A stretch of DNA of 64,000 nt from Streptomyces sp. T12 (GTDB lineage: Bacteria > Actinomycetota > Actinomycetes > Streptomycetales > Streptomycetaceae). Below the pieces are notes generated by a model. The model did no database searches and had not been told where the DNA came from. It was given only the letters and a program-made list of their open reading frames with translations. Shown in pieces: positions 8,653 to 25,966 of this stretch (positions are counted from its first letter, which is position 1; every line of letters starts with the position of its first letter). Both the position numbers and the translations under genes were made by a program. The stretch spans positions 744,001-808,000 of the forward strand of contig NZ_CP117866.1 of NCBI RefSeq assembly GCF_028736035.1, read 5' to 3'.

Positions 8653-11600
8653 TCAGAAGTCGTCGAGGTCGTTCTCGAAGTCGTCGATGTCCTCCTGGGT
8701 CAGGTCGACCAGGGGCAGGTCCGAGGGGGTGAGGCCGCCTGCCGGGGAGTCCTCGGCGTGCCGGGCGAGGCCGTGCAGGGCGCGCTCCCAGAGGCCGAGC
8801 AGGTCTGCGGCCGCGGACTCGGTCAGGAACCCGTCCGGCCAGGACGCGGAGACGTGCAGCCGGACGCCGCCCGCCTCCTCGACGGCCACGGCGTTGATCT
8901 CCAGGCCGAAGGCCGCAGGGTGCCCGCCCGCGGCGGAGCCGCTGTCGGATGCAGTCGGCGGTACGCGGAGCACGGGGGCCTCGGGGGCCAGTTCCCAGGG
9001 TTTCTCGGCCGAGTCGGACGCGGCGAAGCGGCCGAGGTAGTTGAAGAGGATCTGCGGCTGGGGCAGTTTCTCCAGGGCGGGCGCGGTGTCGGGGTTGAGG
9101 TGGCGCAGGAGGCCGTATCCGAGGCCGTGGTCCGGTACGGCGCGCAGCTGCTCCTTGATCCGCTTGAGCGCCGTGCCCGCGGCGGGCCCGCCGGACAGCG
9201 CCTCGTCGAGGTCCAGCGGGCCGGGGTCGATACCGACCGGGTGGAAGGTGGTGAACCAGCCCACCGTGGCCGACAGATCGACGCCGTCGGCGATGTCCTC
9301 CTCGCGCCCGTGCCCCTCCAGCCCGACGAGCAGCGAGCGGCCTGCCAGGTCGCCGCGCCGCTCCCGCCAGGCGGCTGCGGCGAGGGCGAGGGCGGTGAGC
9401 AGGACGTCGGGGGCGGCGGCGTGATAGGCGGCGGGCACCGCGGTCAGCAGTGGTCCGGTGATCGCGGGCGGGAGCACCAGGTTGTGCTCCCGCAGGGTGG
9501 CGCCGGCATCGGGGGAGCTTTCGAGCAGCGGGCGTCCTGTCTCCAACGCCTCTGTCCACCAGGGCAGTTCACGCACCCGGTCGGGTGTGCGGGCCTCCTC
9601 GCCCAGGAGCCTGCTCCAGGTGCGGAAGGAGGTGCCGGTGCGGGGGAGGGCCCGTCCCGACTGCCATGCCTCTGCCAGGTCGGAGGTGATGATGCGCCAG
9701 GACACTCCGTCGACGACCAGGTGGTGGGCGACGAGGAGCAGTCGGCCGGAGTCGGTGAACCAGACGGCCTGGAGAATGCGCCCTGCCGCCGGGTCGAGCC
9801 GGGCCGCGGCGGCGGCCAGCTCGTCGTCGAGCGACACGTCCCGCACCTGACTGAGCAGTTCGCCCGCCCGCACCGCTCCTTCGGCGGGCACCACCAGCCG
9901 GTTCGTCAGTCGGGCACGGAGGATGTCGTGGCGGTCCAGCAGCGCCTGGAGTAGGTCGACGGCGATGTCGTACGTGAGATCGGGCGGGGTCACGAGCAGG
10001 ACCGCCTGGACGAGGCCGCCGTAGGAGCCGTCGGGGCCGGCCGTCCAGCGCATGATCGGGGTCAGTTCCACCTCGCCGACCGGCTCGTCGACCCGCTCGG
10101 CGACCCTCTCGTCGACCGGGCCGGTGTCGGTGGGCTCGGCGCAGGCGGCCAGGCCGGCCGGGGTGGGCGTCTGGAAGACGTGCCGGGGGCTGAGGGCGAT
10201 ACCGGCCTTGCGGGCCAGGGTCACCAGCCGGATGGAGACGATGCTGTCGCCGCCGAGCTCGAAGAAGTTGTCGTCGACGCCGACGCGGCCCAGCCCGAGG
10301 ACGGAGGCGAACAACTCGCAGAGCCGCCGCTCGCGTTCGCCGGCGGGCGCCCGTGTCGGTGCGCCGGAGGTCGTGGTTGTGGGCGCGGGCAGGGAGCCGC
10401 GGTCGACTTTGCCGGAGGGCAGCAGCGGGAAGGTGTCGAGGGCGGTGAGCGTGCGCGGCACCATGTGTTCGGGCAGCCGCTCGCGGAGCCAGCCGTGCAG
10501 GTCGTCGAGGTCGTGTGCGGCCAGGTAGTAGCCGGCGAGGTGCTTCACGCCCGGGGCGTCCTCCCGGATCGTCACCACCCCGCGCCGGACGCCCGGGTGC
10601 TGTTCGAGGATCGCCTCGATCTCCTCCAGCTCGACCCGCATGCCGCGGATCTTCACCTGGTTGTCGGCCCGGCCGAGGAACTCCAGGGTGCCGTCGCGCC
10701 GCCATCGCACCAGGTCGCCGGTGCGGTAGAGGCGTTCGCCGGGCGGGCCGAACGGGTCGGCCACCCAGTGGTCGGCGGTGCGGCGGGGGTCGTTCACATA
10801 GCCGCGGCCGAGGTAGACACCGCCGGCGTACAGCTCCCCCGGCACGCCGACCGGCACCGGCCGCAACCGGTCGTCGAGGACGTGGAGCCGGGTGTTGCCG
10901 TTGGGCCGCCCGATGGAGACGGCGCTGCGGATGGCGCCGGTGCTGTAGACGACGTGGCTGACGCCGATGGTGGCCTCGGCCGGCCCGTACCCGTGGTACA
11001 TCACCGCGGGGCTCGCGGCGCGGAAGCGGGCGAACAGCTTCGGGGTGAGCACCTCGCCGCCGCACCACACGTGCTTCAGCCAGCGGGCCCGGCGGGCGAA
11101 GCCGTCCAGCTCCAGGAGCAGGTCGAGCATCGAGGAGACGAGGTAGGTGAAGGTGACCCGGTGCCGTTCGACGGCGTCGAGAAGGTAGTCCACGTCGCGT
11201 TCGCCACCCGGTTCGGCGATCACCACACGGCCGCCGTTCACCAGCGGCAGGAAGATCTCGTTGATGGAGATGTCGAAGCCGAGCGGCGCCTTGAACAGGG
11301 CCGCGTCCTCGGTGCCGAAGCCGAGCAGGCCGCGCTGCCACAGCAGCCGGTGCGCGATGGCCCGGTGGCGGATCATGGCGCCCTTGGGGACGCCGGTGGA
11401 GCCGGACGTGTAGATGACGTAGGCGAGGCCTTCGGGATCGACGGGGACGTGCGGGTTCTCCGGCTGCTCCGGTCCGTCCAGGCGCACCTCCACGAACGGC
11501 GGGGCGTCGTCCCCGAGGACCACTCCCCCGCCGGGCCTCCCCAGCACCGCCGTCAGCGCCGCGCCCCGGCACACTTCGGCGATCCGCCGCGCCGGCCAGG

Positions 11601-14600
11601 ACGGCTCCAACGGGACGAACGCCCCGCCCGCCTTCAGCACGGCGAGCAGTCCTACGACCATCTCCACCGAGCGTTCCAGATGGATGCCGACGCGGCGCTC
11701 GGGTCCGACGCCGAGCGAAGTGAGCTGCCGGGCGAGGGCGTTGGCGCGGGAGTTGAGCTCGGCGTAGGTCAGCTTCAGGCCGCCCTCGATGCCGTACTCG
11801 ACGGCGGGGAGGTCAGGAGTCTGCGCCGCCTGTTCCTCGACCAGTGCGGTCAGGGTGGTGGCGGGCATGGGATGCGCGGTGTCGTTCCACTCCCCCAGCA
11901 TCAGGGAACGCTCACGCGGGGTGAGCAGGTCGGCCAGGGCGACCGGCAGATCCGGCTTCCGCGCCAGCTCGCCGACCAGCCGCACGAACCGCTCCACGAT
12001 GTCCTGGGCGGTTGCGTCGTCGTACAGGTCACGGCTGTGGACGAGGGAGCCGGTGATGCCGCCGCCGTCCGTGCGCTCGAAGACGTGGAAGGCCAGGTCG
12101 GTCTTCGCGGTGTAGAAGTCGACGCGCAGCTCGCTGAGCGTCAGTCCGGCGAAGTCCCTTGCCCTGTCCGGGACTTGCTGATGGGCGAGCATCACCTGGA
12201 ACAGCGGATGCCGGCCCATCGAGCGGGTCGGGGCGAGCGCGTCCACGAGCCGCTCGAACGGCAGGTCCTGATGGGCGTAGGCGTCCACGTCGGTCTCGCG
12301 CACCCGGGCGAGCAGCGTACGGAACGTCGGGTCACCGGAGACGTCGGTGCGCAGCACCAGGGTGTTGACGAAGAGGCCCACGAGGTCGTCGAGGGTCGCG
12401 TCGCCCCGTCCGGCGACCGGGGTGCCGAGGGGGATGTCGTGTCCGGCGCCCAGGCGGCCGAGCAGGACCGCGAGGGCCGCTTGGAGGGCCATGAAGACGG
12501 TGCCGCCCACCTCCCCTGCCAGGTCGCGCAGCGTGCGGTGGACCTCCGCGTCGAGGGCGAAGTCCACGGCTCCGGCCCGGTATCCGGCGACGGCCGGGCG
12601 CGGACGGTCGACGGGCAGCTGCAGTTCCTCCGGTAGGCCCTCCAACTGCCGTGCCCAGTAGTCCAGTTCGGAGTCGGCCAGGCCGCCGTATTCGAGCGAC
12701 TGCCGCTGCCACAGCGTGTAGTCGGCGTACTGCACGGCGAGCGGCGGCAATTCGGGGCGGCCGCCCCGCGCCCTGGCCGCGTAGGCCGTCTCCAGGTCCC
12801 GCAGCAGTGGCTCCGCCGACCAGCCGTCGGTGGCGATGTGGTGGACGAGCAGGAGCAGGACGTGCTCGTCGGGGGCGAGGGCGTACAGCGTGGCGCGTAC
12901 GGGGATCTCGGCGTCCAGCGCGAAGGAGTACGCGGCGGCCTCGCTCAGCAGCGCGTCGAGTTCCCCGGCTCGGGCCGCCACCACCTCGAAGGGCACGGCC
13001 GCGTCCGCCAGCACCCGCTGGTAGGGCGTGCCGTCGTCGTCCGGGAAGACCGTGCGCAGCGCTTCGTGACGGTCCACGACGTCCTGGAGTGCCGCTCGCA
13101 GGGCGTCGGTGTCGAGCGGTCCGGTGAGGCGTACGGCGGTGTGGATGTTGTACGTCGGGCTGGGCCCTTCCAGACGGAAGAGGAACCACAGGCGCGCCTG
13201 CGCGGAGGACAACGGCACCGGGTCGGGGCGCCGGGCCGGGAGCAGCGCGGGGCGTCGCTCGGCGGCCGGGGCCTGAAGGAGCGGTGCGAGCGCGGCCACG
13301 GTCGGTGCGTCGAAGACCGACCGTAGGGGGACTACGGCCCCGAGCTCGGCTCGGATGCGGGCGACCAGTCGGGTGGCGAGGACGGAGTGGCCGCCGAGGG
13401 CGAAGAACTCGTCGTGGATGCCTACGGACGCCAGCCCCAGGAGGTCCGCGAACAGGGCGCAGAGCGTCGCCTCCGCCTCGGTGCGAGGGGCGGTGGCGGT
13501 GGTGAGGCCGGAGAGGTCGGGGGCGGGCAGGGCCGCGCGGTCGAGTTTGCCGTTGGGGGTCAGCGGCAGCTCGTCGAGGATCACGACGGCGGCGGGCAGC
13601 AGGTGTTCCGGGAGCGTCGCCTTGAGGTCCTGCCTGACCTGCAACGGTTCCAGCGAGGTCCCGGGATGGGGTACGGCGTACGCGACCAACCTCGGTTCGC
13701 CCTGCTGGTCCTGACGTGCCGTCACCACTGTCTGGGAGACGCCGGGCAGCGCCGCCACAGCGGCCTCGGTCTCGCCCGGCTCGACGCGGAAGCCACGGAT
13801 CTTCACCTGGTCGTCGGACCGGCCGAGGAACTCCAACGCCCCCTGCGCGCTCCAGCGCACCAGGTCGCCGGTGCGGTAGAGGCGGGCGCCGGGCGGGCCG
13901 TACGGGTCGGCGACGAAGCGGTCGGCGGTCAGGCCGGGGCGACGGAGGTAGCCGCGGGCCAGTTGGGCGCCCCCGAGGTAGAGCTCGCCTGTGATGCCCG
14001 GTGGCACCGGGCGTAGGGACTCGTCCAGGACGAGGGTGCGGGTGTTCCACACCGGGCGGCCGATCGGCACGGACCCGGCGGCGGACCTCGTCCCCTCGGC
14101 GCACGGCCAGGCGGTGACGTCCACGGCGGCCTCGGTGGGGCCGTAGAGGTTGTGGAGTTCGGTTCCGGGCAGCGCCTCGGCACAGCGCTCGGCGAGTTCG
14201 GTGGGCAGGGCCTCGCCGCTGCACAGCAGTCGGCGGACCACGCCGCGCGCCTGCTCGGCAGCCGGGTCGTCGAGGAACACGCGCAGCATCGAGGGGACGA
14301 AGTGTGCGGTCGTGACCCTGCGGTCGCGGATCAGCTCGGCGAGGTAGCCGGGGTCGCGGTGGCCGCCGGGGCGGGCGAGCACGAGCACGGCCCCGGTGAT
14401 CAGCGGCCAGAAGAGCTCCCAGACGGAGACGTCGAAGCCGCCCGGGGTCTTCTGCAACACCCGGTCGTCCGGGCCGAGTTCGTACGCCTCCTGCATCCAC
14501 AGCAGCCGGTTGACGATCCCGGCGTGCGGGACGACGACTCCTTTGGGGCGGCCGGTGGAGCCGGAGGTGTAGATGACGTAGGCCGGGTGCTCGGGGCGCA

Positions 14601-16535
14601 GGGGCTGGAGGCGGTCGTCGTCGGTGAGTTCGGCGGCGTCGAAGGCGGTGGTGTCGGTGTCGAGCAGGAGAAGGGGCACTCCGGGTGGCAGGATCCTTGC
14701 CGTGCCCGAGGCGGTCAGCACGAGCGTCGGCTCGGCGTCCTCCACCATGAACGCCAGCCGCTCGGCCGGGTACCCGGTGTCCAGCGGGACGTAGGCGGCT
14801 CCGGCCTTGAGCACCGCGAGCAGCGCCACCACCAGGTCGGTTCCACGGTCCAGGGCCACCCCGACGCGATGCTCGGGGCCTACGCCGTGGGAGATCAGCA
14901 GCCGGGCGAGGCGGTTGGCGCGGGCGTGCAGGCCTGCGTGGTCGAGGGCGGGCCGGCCGTCGTCGGCGATGAGAGCGGGCGCGTCGGGGGTGCGGTCGGC
15001 CTGCTGGGCGAGGAGGTCGGTGAGGAGTGCGGCGGGGACGGGATGGCCCGTGGTGTTCCATTCCTCCAGGACCCGCTGCTGCTCGGCCTCGGTCATCAAC
15101 GGCAGTCGGGAGAGGGCGAGTTCGGGTTCGGTGAGGGCGGCGCCGAGAAGCGTCTCCAGGTGCCGGAGCAGCCGGTCGACGGTGTCCGGGGTGAACAGGC
15201 CGCTGCGGTAGGTGGCCTCGATCCGCAGGCGGCCGCCGGTGAGGAACGCCTCCAGGGAGAGGTCGAACTGGGTGGTGTCGTTGTGGACGGTCTCCCATGC
15301 GGCGCTCACCCCTGGAAACTGCGGTCCTTCGAGTCCCTGGGTGAGGAAGAGGAGCATGACGTCGAAGTAGACGGCACGGCCCGGCTGCCGTTCCGGCTTC
15401 AGCTGCTCCACCAGTTTGTCGAAGGGCATGTCCTGGTGTGCGTATCCGTCCGTGCACAACTGGCGTACACGCTCGACCAGTTCGGCGAAGCCGGGGTCCC
15501 CTTCGAGGTCGGCACGGAGGGCGAGGGTGTTGCCGAAGTTGCCGATCAGATTCTCGAGGCCGGGGAGGTCGCGGTTCATGACGGCCGAGCCGATGGGGAC
15601 GTCGGTGGCGCCGGTGGTGCGGTGCAGCAGGGCGGCCAGGCCCGCGAACAGCACCATGAAGGGGGTCGCGCCCGCGTTGCGCGCGAAGGCGGTGAGGCGG
15701 TCGGTGACCTCGGGGGCGAAGGTGTGGAAGCGGCGGTCGCCGTGCGCGGTGGGGCGGGCGGGACGGGGGGCGTCGGTGGGCAGGGCCAGGGGGCGGGGCG
15801 GGGGGACGAGGGCGGTGCGCCAGTGGTCGAGGTGCTCGGACAGTCGCTCGTCGGTCCAGGTGGTGCGCTGCCAGAGTGCGAAGTCGCCGTACTGGAGCGG
15901 CAGTTGTTCGAGACCGGAGGGCTCGCCCGTCGCGGCCGCCCGGTAGAGGGCGGTGAGATCGCGGGAGAGGGCGTTGAACGTCCCTCCGTCCCAGGCGATG
16001 TGATGAACCGTCAGGACTAGCGTGTGGTCCTGCTCCGCCCGCTGGATGAGCAGGGTGCGCAACGGGTGGTCGGCGGCGAGGTCGAAGGGGGTGACCGAGG
16101 CGGTGCGGGCCAGGTCCGTCGCTTGTCGGTCCCGCTCCTCCACTGTCAGCCCGCGCAGGTCGACCGCGGTGAACTCCACCTCCGCTTCCCTGTCCACGAG
16201 CTGCGTCGGGGTGCCGTCCCCGGCGGCCGGGTAGCGGGTGCGCAGCACCTCGTGGCGGTCGATCAGTCCCTGTAAGGCCATGCGCAGGGCGGCCGGGTCG
16301 AGGGGGCCGCGCAGGCGGATGGCGAGGCAGACGTTGTAGGCGGGGCTGGCCGGGTCGAGCTGCTGGAGGAGCCACATCCGGGACTGGGCGTACGACAGTG
16401 GCAGCCGGGCCGTGTCCGCCGGCCGCCGTGGGATCCGCTCGGAGCGGGCCTCGGCGTCGGCCAGCCCGGCGCGCTCCAGTCGGCGGCGCAGGAGTTCGCG
16501 TTTGCGTGCGGCGAGGTCGGCGGTGGGGGTCTCCG

Positions 16536-16539
<4 letters not shown>
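8653..16539 (-). CDS. NRPS 2: C-A(Ser)-PCP-C-A(fhOrn)-PCP-E
   Basis: A 2,628-aa bimodular synthetase. Both C domains are LCL type: LSYAQSRMW with HHIAWDG, then LSSAQARLW with HHIATDG. The first A domain reads DVWHLSLVDK, the serine code. The second reads DINYWGGIGK, the code known for N5-formyl-N5-hydroxyornithine. Carrier motifs are FFALGGHSVLA and FFELGGDSIVS. The C-terminal E domain (HHLVVDGVSW; VGWFTTFHPV) should make the hydroxamate residue D. An acidic tail (DLTQEDIDDFENDLDDF) may dock to a partner. The start is GTG 16539, which overlaps the upstream NRPS 3 stop in GTGA and follows GGCGGAG; longer in-frame starts fall inside NRPS 3. Confidence 0.94.
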
Positions 16540-21160
<4,621 letters not shown>

Positions 21161-21164
<4 letters not shown>

Positions 21165-24100
21165 CGAGTCCTCCACCTCGCCTTGACGTTGTCGAGCTGC
21201 GACTGGCTGAGTGAGACCAGAGGGGCGCCGGTCGGAGTGAACTCCTCGGGCGCGGGGCCGGTTTCGTCGGGCAGGGCCCGGGCGAGACCGGCCGGGGTGC
21301 GGTGGGTGAACACGTCCCGGGGGGACAGGGCGAGTCCGGCTCTGCGGGCCCGGTCGGCCAAGCGGACCGAGACGATGCTGTCGCCGCCGCGTTCGAAGAA
21401 GTCGTCGTGGACGCCGACCCGTTCCAGCCCGAGCACTTCGGCGAACAGCCCGCACAGCACCTTCTCCGGTTCGGTGCGGGGCGGTTCGTGGGTGGACGTC
21501 TCCGTGAAGTCGGGGGCGGGCAGGGCGCGCCGGTCGAGTTTGCCGCTGGGGGTGAGCGGCAGCTGCTCCAGGACCACCACCGCGGACGGGACGAGGTGAC
21601 CGGGGAGCCGTTCGGCGAGGGCGCGGCGCAGGGTGAGGGGATCGAGGGGAGCCCCGGGCGCCGCGGGGTCCGCTACGACGTAGGCGACCAGGCGTAGCGG
21701 TGACGGGCCGTCCTCCCTGGCCACGACCGCGGCCCGGCCTACTCCCGGCAACGTACGTATGGCCGCCTCGATCTCGCCGGGCTCGACCCGGAAGCCCCGG
21801 ATCTTCACCTGGTCGTCGGCCCGGCCGAGGAACTCCACCGTGCCGTCGGGCCGCAGTCTCGCGAGGTCGCCGGTGCGGTAGAGGCGGCTGCCGGGTGGGC
21901 CGAAGGGGGCGGCGACGAAACGTTCGGCGGTGCGGCCGGGTTGGCCGAGGTAGCCCCGGGCCAGTCCGTCGCCGGCCAGGTACAGCTCGCCGACCGCGCC
22001 GCCGGGGGACGGTCGCAGGAACGGGTCGAGGACGTGGACGCGCGTGTTGGCGATCGGCCGCCCGAGCGGCACCGCGCCCTCGCCGGCGTCGTGGACGTGG
22101 ATCAGGCTGTCGCCGGCCGCCTCGGAGCAGCCGTAGAGGTTGACCAGGCGAGCCTGTGGCCAGCGGCGGGTGATCGCGTCGGCCAGTTCGCCGGAGAGCG
22201 TTTCGCCGCTGGAGATCCAGGTGCGGACGGAGGAGAAGGCGTCCGGCGGGGCGGATTCGACGAGCGTGGCGTAGAGGCTGGGGACCGCCGTGAGCAGGGT
22301 GGCCCGATGGCGGTCGGCCAGTGCGGCGAGGGCTGTCGGGTCGCCGGTCGCCTCGTCGTCGGCGAGGGCCACCGCCTCGCCGGCTACGAGGGCGCCGAGC
22401 AGTTCGGTCAGGCCGTCGATGAAGCTCAGCGGGCTCTTCGACACGCGGACGCCGGGCGAGCCGTCCCCAGCACGGCGTCCCCCCAGCTCCCGGCCCCAGT
22501 CGAGCCGGTTGGCCAGGGCCCGCTGGGTTCCGATCACACCCTTGGGGCGGCCGGTGGAGCCCGAGGTGAAGATGACGTACGCGGGGTGTTCCGGAGACAG
22601 GGGCGGTCGCTCCCGTACGGCTGCCTCCGCGCTCGGCGGACACACCAAGTCCCGTTCGACGCCGGGTAGTTGGGCCGTGGACGGATCACAGATCATCAGT
22701 CGGGGCCCGGCGTCGTCGAGCATCAGCGCGATGCGGTCGGGCGGATAGCCCGGGTCGACGGGCATGACGGCGGCTCCGGCCTTCAGTACCGCGAGGAGCG
22801 CGGTGACCAGATCGGGGCTGCGGGGCAGGGCGACGGCGACCACGGACTCCGGTCCTGCGCCCCGGCTGATCAGGGCGGCCGCCAGTCGGTCGGCGCGGGC
22901 GTCGAGTTCGGCGAAGGTCAGGATGGTGTCGCCGTGGCGGACGGCGGGGGCGTCGGGGGTGCGGGCCGCCTGGTCCTCGTACAGGGCGCGGACTGTGGGG
23001 TGCGGCAAGGGGCGGGCGGTGTTGTGCTGTGCGGGGTGCTCGTCCGTGGAGAGGCGGGCCACGGGACGGGTGGGGTCCCGCGTGAACTCCTTCAGCAGGT
23101 GGCGGAGTCGGGAGGCGACACGCTCGACTGTTCCGCGAGCCGGCACAGCCGGTTGATGGCTGAACGTCAGCGTCATCCGGTCGCCCGGCAGGGCGGTCAG
23201 CGCCAACGGGTAGTGAGTGGCGTCCCGGACCGAGACTCCCGTCATACGGGGACCGTCGGGGCCAAGGGCGCGGGCGATGCCGTCGTCGTCGATGGGATAG
23301 CTCTCGAAGACCAGCAGGGTGTCGAACAGGGCGGTGTGCCCGGCGGCGCGCTGGATCTCCGCGAGGCCGAGATGCCGGTGGTCGTGGAGTGCGGCCTGCT
23401 CGGTCTGGAGCCGGGTCAGCAGGTCGGCGAGCGGCTCCTCGGGCCTCAACCGCACCCGTACGGGCAGGGTGTTGATGAAGAGGCCGACCATCGCCTCGAT
23501 GCCGGGGACGTCGGCGTCGCGGCCGGAGACCGTGGCCCCCAGGACGACGTCCGTGCGGCCGGTCAGCCTGCCGAGCAGGACGGCCCACAGGCCCTGGAGC
23601 ACCGTGCTGACGGTCACTCCGTGGGCGCGGGCGGCGCCCGCCAGCGCGGAGGTGTCCTCCTCGGAGAGCTCCAGGACCACCCGTTCGGGCTGCTCGACGG
23701 GGTGGCCTCGCGCCTCGGGCGCGATGAGTGACGGTTCGTCGAGTCCGTGCAGGGCGGCCTTCCATGCCTGCCGCGCGGTCTCGCGGTCCTGGCGGGACAG
23801 CCACGTCAGGTAGTCGCGGTAGGGCCGTGGGCGGGGCAGGGCCGTGGGGTCGCCGCCCGACGTGTACAGCTGGAAGAGCTCACGCACCAGCACGGGGGCG
23901 GACCAGCCGTCCCAGAGCAGGTGATGCGAGGAGATCAGCAGCCGGTGCTGCCCCTCCCCGAACGTCACGAGCCGGAACCTCAGCAGCGGCGGACGGGACA
24001 GGTCGAACCGTGCGTCGCGGTCCTCGTCGAGCAGCCGGTCGAAGGCCTGCTCATGCTCCTGGGGCGGCAGCGTGCTCAGGTCGGTGATCTGCCAAGGGAC

Positions 24101-24358
24101 GGTGACCGCGCTGCGCACCACCTGGACCGGGCGCCCCGACCGCGAGGTGCGGAAGGCGGCCCGCAGATTGGCGTGCCGAGTGAGCAGCGCCGTGACGGCC
24201 AGGCCCATCCGCGGTCCGTCCACCGGCCCTTCGAGCCGGATGACGAGTTGGCCGGTGTAGACGTCCCGTGCGCCCTCGTCGTACAGCGCGTGGAAGACCA
24301 TCCCCTCCTGCATGGGCGACAGGGGAAGGACGTCCTCCACGGCCGGGCGGCCGGCCAT
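21161..24358 (-). CDS. NRPS 4: C-A(beta-Ala)-PCP, probable terminal module
   Basis: A 1,065-aa module. The C domain is DCL type (LSPMQEGMVFHALY; SHHLLWDGWS), so it should accept a D-residue donor from the E domain of NRPS 3. The A domain (FTSGSTGRPKG) has lost the usual pocket Asp235: SFIDGLTEL gives I235-D236, and the code reads about IDTTISLGDK. That fits the VDxVISxGDK pattern described for beta-alanine domains. PCP FFERGGDSIVS follows, and a short tail (APLVSLSQSQLDNVKARWR) ends the protein. There is no TE, R or further C domain. ATG 24358 overlaps the mbtH-like stop by one base (TGATG). It is the first NRPS gene transcribed although its module is predicted to act last. Confidence 0.92.
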
Positions 24359-24594
24359 CAGCCCTCGGCCCCGCGCATGACCTCGGTCCCGCGCATGGCC
24401 TCGGCCAGGCTGCGCGGGCGCATGTCCGTCCAGTTCTGCTCGATGTACTCCAGGCAGGCGGCCCGGTCGCCGGGGCCGTGCACGGAGGTCCAGCCGTCGG
24501 GTACGGGCGCGAAGTCCGGCCACAGGGAGTGCTGGCCCTCGTCGTTGACCAGAACATGGAAGACACCGTTGGCGTCGTCGAAGGGGTTGGCCAT
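24358..24594 (-). CDS. MbtH-like NRPS accessory protein
   Basis: A 78-aa protein with the family signature [21 protein letters not shown] and the downstream [11 protein letters not shown]. MbtH-like proteins bind the large subdomain of adenylation domains and are needed for solubility or activity of many of them, so this one probably serves the four NRPS proteins encoded directly downstream. The start ATG 24594 lies 3 bp after the panD-like stop, and its stop overlaps the NRPS 4 start, so translation is coupled. The three Trp residues typical of the family are present. Confidence 0.95.
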   Translation of the reverse strand: MANPFDDANGVFHVLVNDEGQHSLWPDFAPVPDGWTSVHGPGDRAACLEYIEQNWTDMRPRSLAEAMRGTEVMRGAEG

Positions 24595-24597
24595 GGC

Positions 24598-25053
24598 TCA
24601 GTTCCTCTCCTGCTCGTCGGCCTGGCGTGGCGCGGGGTGGGTGAAGGCTCCGGTGAACTGGTCGGCCGCGCCCGGTACCGGTTCGGCGGGGTCGGCGCCG
24701 AGCGCGACCATCCGGTTGGCCTTGTCGACGTGGACGACCCGCGGCCGATGCGCGCCGCGCTCGGACTCGTCGAGCGCGGCGAAGGACATGATGATCACCA
24801 GGTGACCGGGGTGGACGAGATGGGCGGCCGCGCCGTTGATGCCGATGACGCCGCTGCCGCGTTCGCCGGTGATGGCGTAGGTGGTGAGTCGGGCGCCGTT
24901 GTCGATGTCGACGACCTGGACCGCTTCGCCCTCGACGATGTCGGCGGCTTCCATGAGGTCCTGATCGATCGTCAGGGATCCCACGTAGTGCAGATCCGCC
25001 TGGGTGACGGTGGCTCGGTGGATCTTGCCGTTCAGCAAGGTGCGGTGCACCAT
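24598..25053 (-). CDS. panD: Aspartate 1-decarboxylase (PanD-type, pyruvoyl), siderophore-dedicated
   Basis: A 151-aa member of the PanD family, which makes beta-alanine from L-Asp after self-cleavage at a Gly-Ser bond. Visible are Lys in LNGKIHR, the cleavage site YVGSL (about residues 24-28), the catalytic Tyr in [13 protein letters not shown], and Asn in [10 protein letters not shown]. It is longer than the usual 126-140 aa because of a Pro-rich C-terminal tail. It is the first gene behind iron box 3 and is followed by mbtH-like and NRPS 4, whose A domain looks beta-Ala-specific. So it probably supplies that building block rather than pantothenate. A separate housekeeping panD would be expected elsewhere. 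Confidence 0.92.
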   Translation of the reverse strand: MVHRTLLNGKIHRATVTQADLHYVGSLTIDQDLMEAADIVEGEAVQVVDIDNGARLTTYAITGERGSGVIGINGAAAHLVHPGHLVIIMSFAALDESERGAHRPRVVHVDKANRMVALGADPAEPVPGAADQFTGAFTHPAPRQADEQERN

Positions 25054-25072
25054 GACCCCCTGAGGAGACTAC

Positions 25073-25091
25073 TTAGGCTAGGCTAACCTAA
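25073..25091. promoter_or_regulatory. Iron box 3, controlling the panD-mbtH-NRPS operon
   Basis: TTAGGCTAGGCTAACCTAA matches the iron-box consensus at 18 of 19 positions, the best in the window. It lies 19 bp before the panD-like ATG and overlaps the last codons of the upstream hydrolase gene. Repression here would shut the whole 20-kb operon under iron-replete conditions. Confidence 0.92.
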
Positions 25092-25934
25092 ATCAACATC
25101 GTCGGGTGCGGAAGAACGGTCGCGGAAGAAGCGGCCACGGAAGAACTCCAGAAGCACCCGGTTCACTTCGTCCGGCCGCTCCAGATAGCCGTAGTGGCCG
25201 CAGCCCTTGGCCTCCTGGTAGACGGCACCGGGGATCGCGTCGGCGACCTCGCGCCCCAGGTGCGGCGGGAGGATGACGTCGTCGGCGAAGCCGACGACCA
25301 GGCAGGGCACGTCGACGGCCCGATAGGCGTCCAGTCGGCCCTCCGGGACCTGGAGGTCCAACTGGGCGCGCACGCCGGGCCCTTGGGGCTGCGGCGAGAA
25401 CTCGAAGAGTTCCAGCCAGTCCCGGATCCGGCGATCGTCGTCCAAGGTGGCCGGGGACAGGTTCTGCAGGGCCCGGATCCAGGCGGCGTAGGCGGACGGC
25501 AGCTCCAGTCCGCTGTCGTACAGAGCGCGTTCGGCGTCGGCCATCGCGGCGCGCAGGGCGTCCGTGCGGCCACGGGTGGCCATCAGCACGCCCTGACGGA
25601 CAAGTCGGGGACGCGCCAGCATCAGCTCCTGGACGACGTACGCCCCCATGGAGACGCCGACGAACCGGCACGGCGCGAGGCCGAGGTGCTCGGCCAGGCC
25701 CGCCGTGTCGGCCACCAGGTCGTCGATGGTGAAGCCTTCCGGGCACTCGTCCGTCGGCGGGATGCCCCGGTTGTGGAAGGTGACGACCCGGTAGCCGGCG
25801 TCGACCAGGGCCGGCACCTGGTGGAGGTGCCAGGCTCGTCCTCCGGCGCCCTGGCCCATCACCAGGACCACCGGCTCGCCGTCGCCGGTGTCCTCGTAGT
25901 GGAGGAGGATTCCGTTGATCCGCGCGCTCGGCAT
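25083..25934 (-). CDS. Alpha/beta hydrolase, candidate siderophore thioesterase or esterase
   Basis: A 283-aa alpha/beta-hydrolase with oxyanion-region GQGAGG, nucleophile elbow GVSMG, acid in FADDVILP and His in GCGHYGYLE. It is the third gene of the salicylate synthase/MFS operon. Because no NRPS has a TE domain, it is a candidate to release the finished peptide, comparable to the stand-alone CchJ esterase of the coelichelin cluster; it could instead hydrolyse imported ferric siderophore to free iron. No signal peptide is seen, so it is cytoplasmic. ATG 25934 follows GGCGGAGAACC. Its 3' end contains iron box 3. Confidence 0.8.
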   Translation of the reverse strand: MPSARINGILLHYEDTGDGEPVVLVMGQGAGGRAWHLHQVPALVDAGYRVVTFHNRGIPPTDECPEGFTIDDLVADTAGLAEHLGLAPCRFVGVSMGAYVVQELMLARPRLVRQGVLMATRGRTDALRAAMADAERALYDSGLELPSAYAAWIRALQNLSPATLDDDRRIRDWLELFEFSPQPQGPGVRAQLDLQVPEGRLDAYRAVDVPCLVVGFADDVILPPHLGREVADAIPGAVYQEAKGCGHYGYLERPDEVNRVLLEFFRGRFFRDRSSAPDDVDLG

Positions 25935-25966
25935 GGTTCTCCGCCCTGTCGTACGAGGCTGTGCCA

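Noticed and set aside
5097..8732. Long plus-strand open frame of about 1,200 codons opposite NRPS 1
   Set aside because: It is an antisense shadow created by the high-GC codon bias of the NRPS gene; the translation is low-complexity Gly/Arg/His-rich with no domain.
12332..16375. Second long minus-strand frame of about 1,350 codons inside NRPS 2
   Set aside because: It is out of frame with the recognisable C, A and PCP motifs and is Pro/Arg-rich nonsense.
21165..22643. N-terminal extension of the NRPS 3 frame up to 22643
   Set aside because: The extra residues are Arg/Pro-rich with no motif and overlap NRPS 4; the ATGA-coupled start at 21164 begins a normal C domain.
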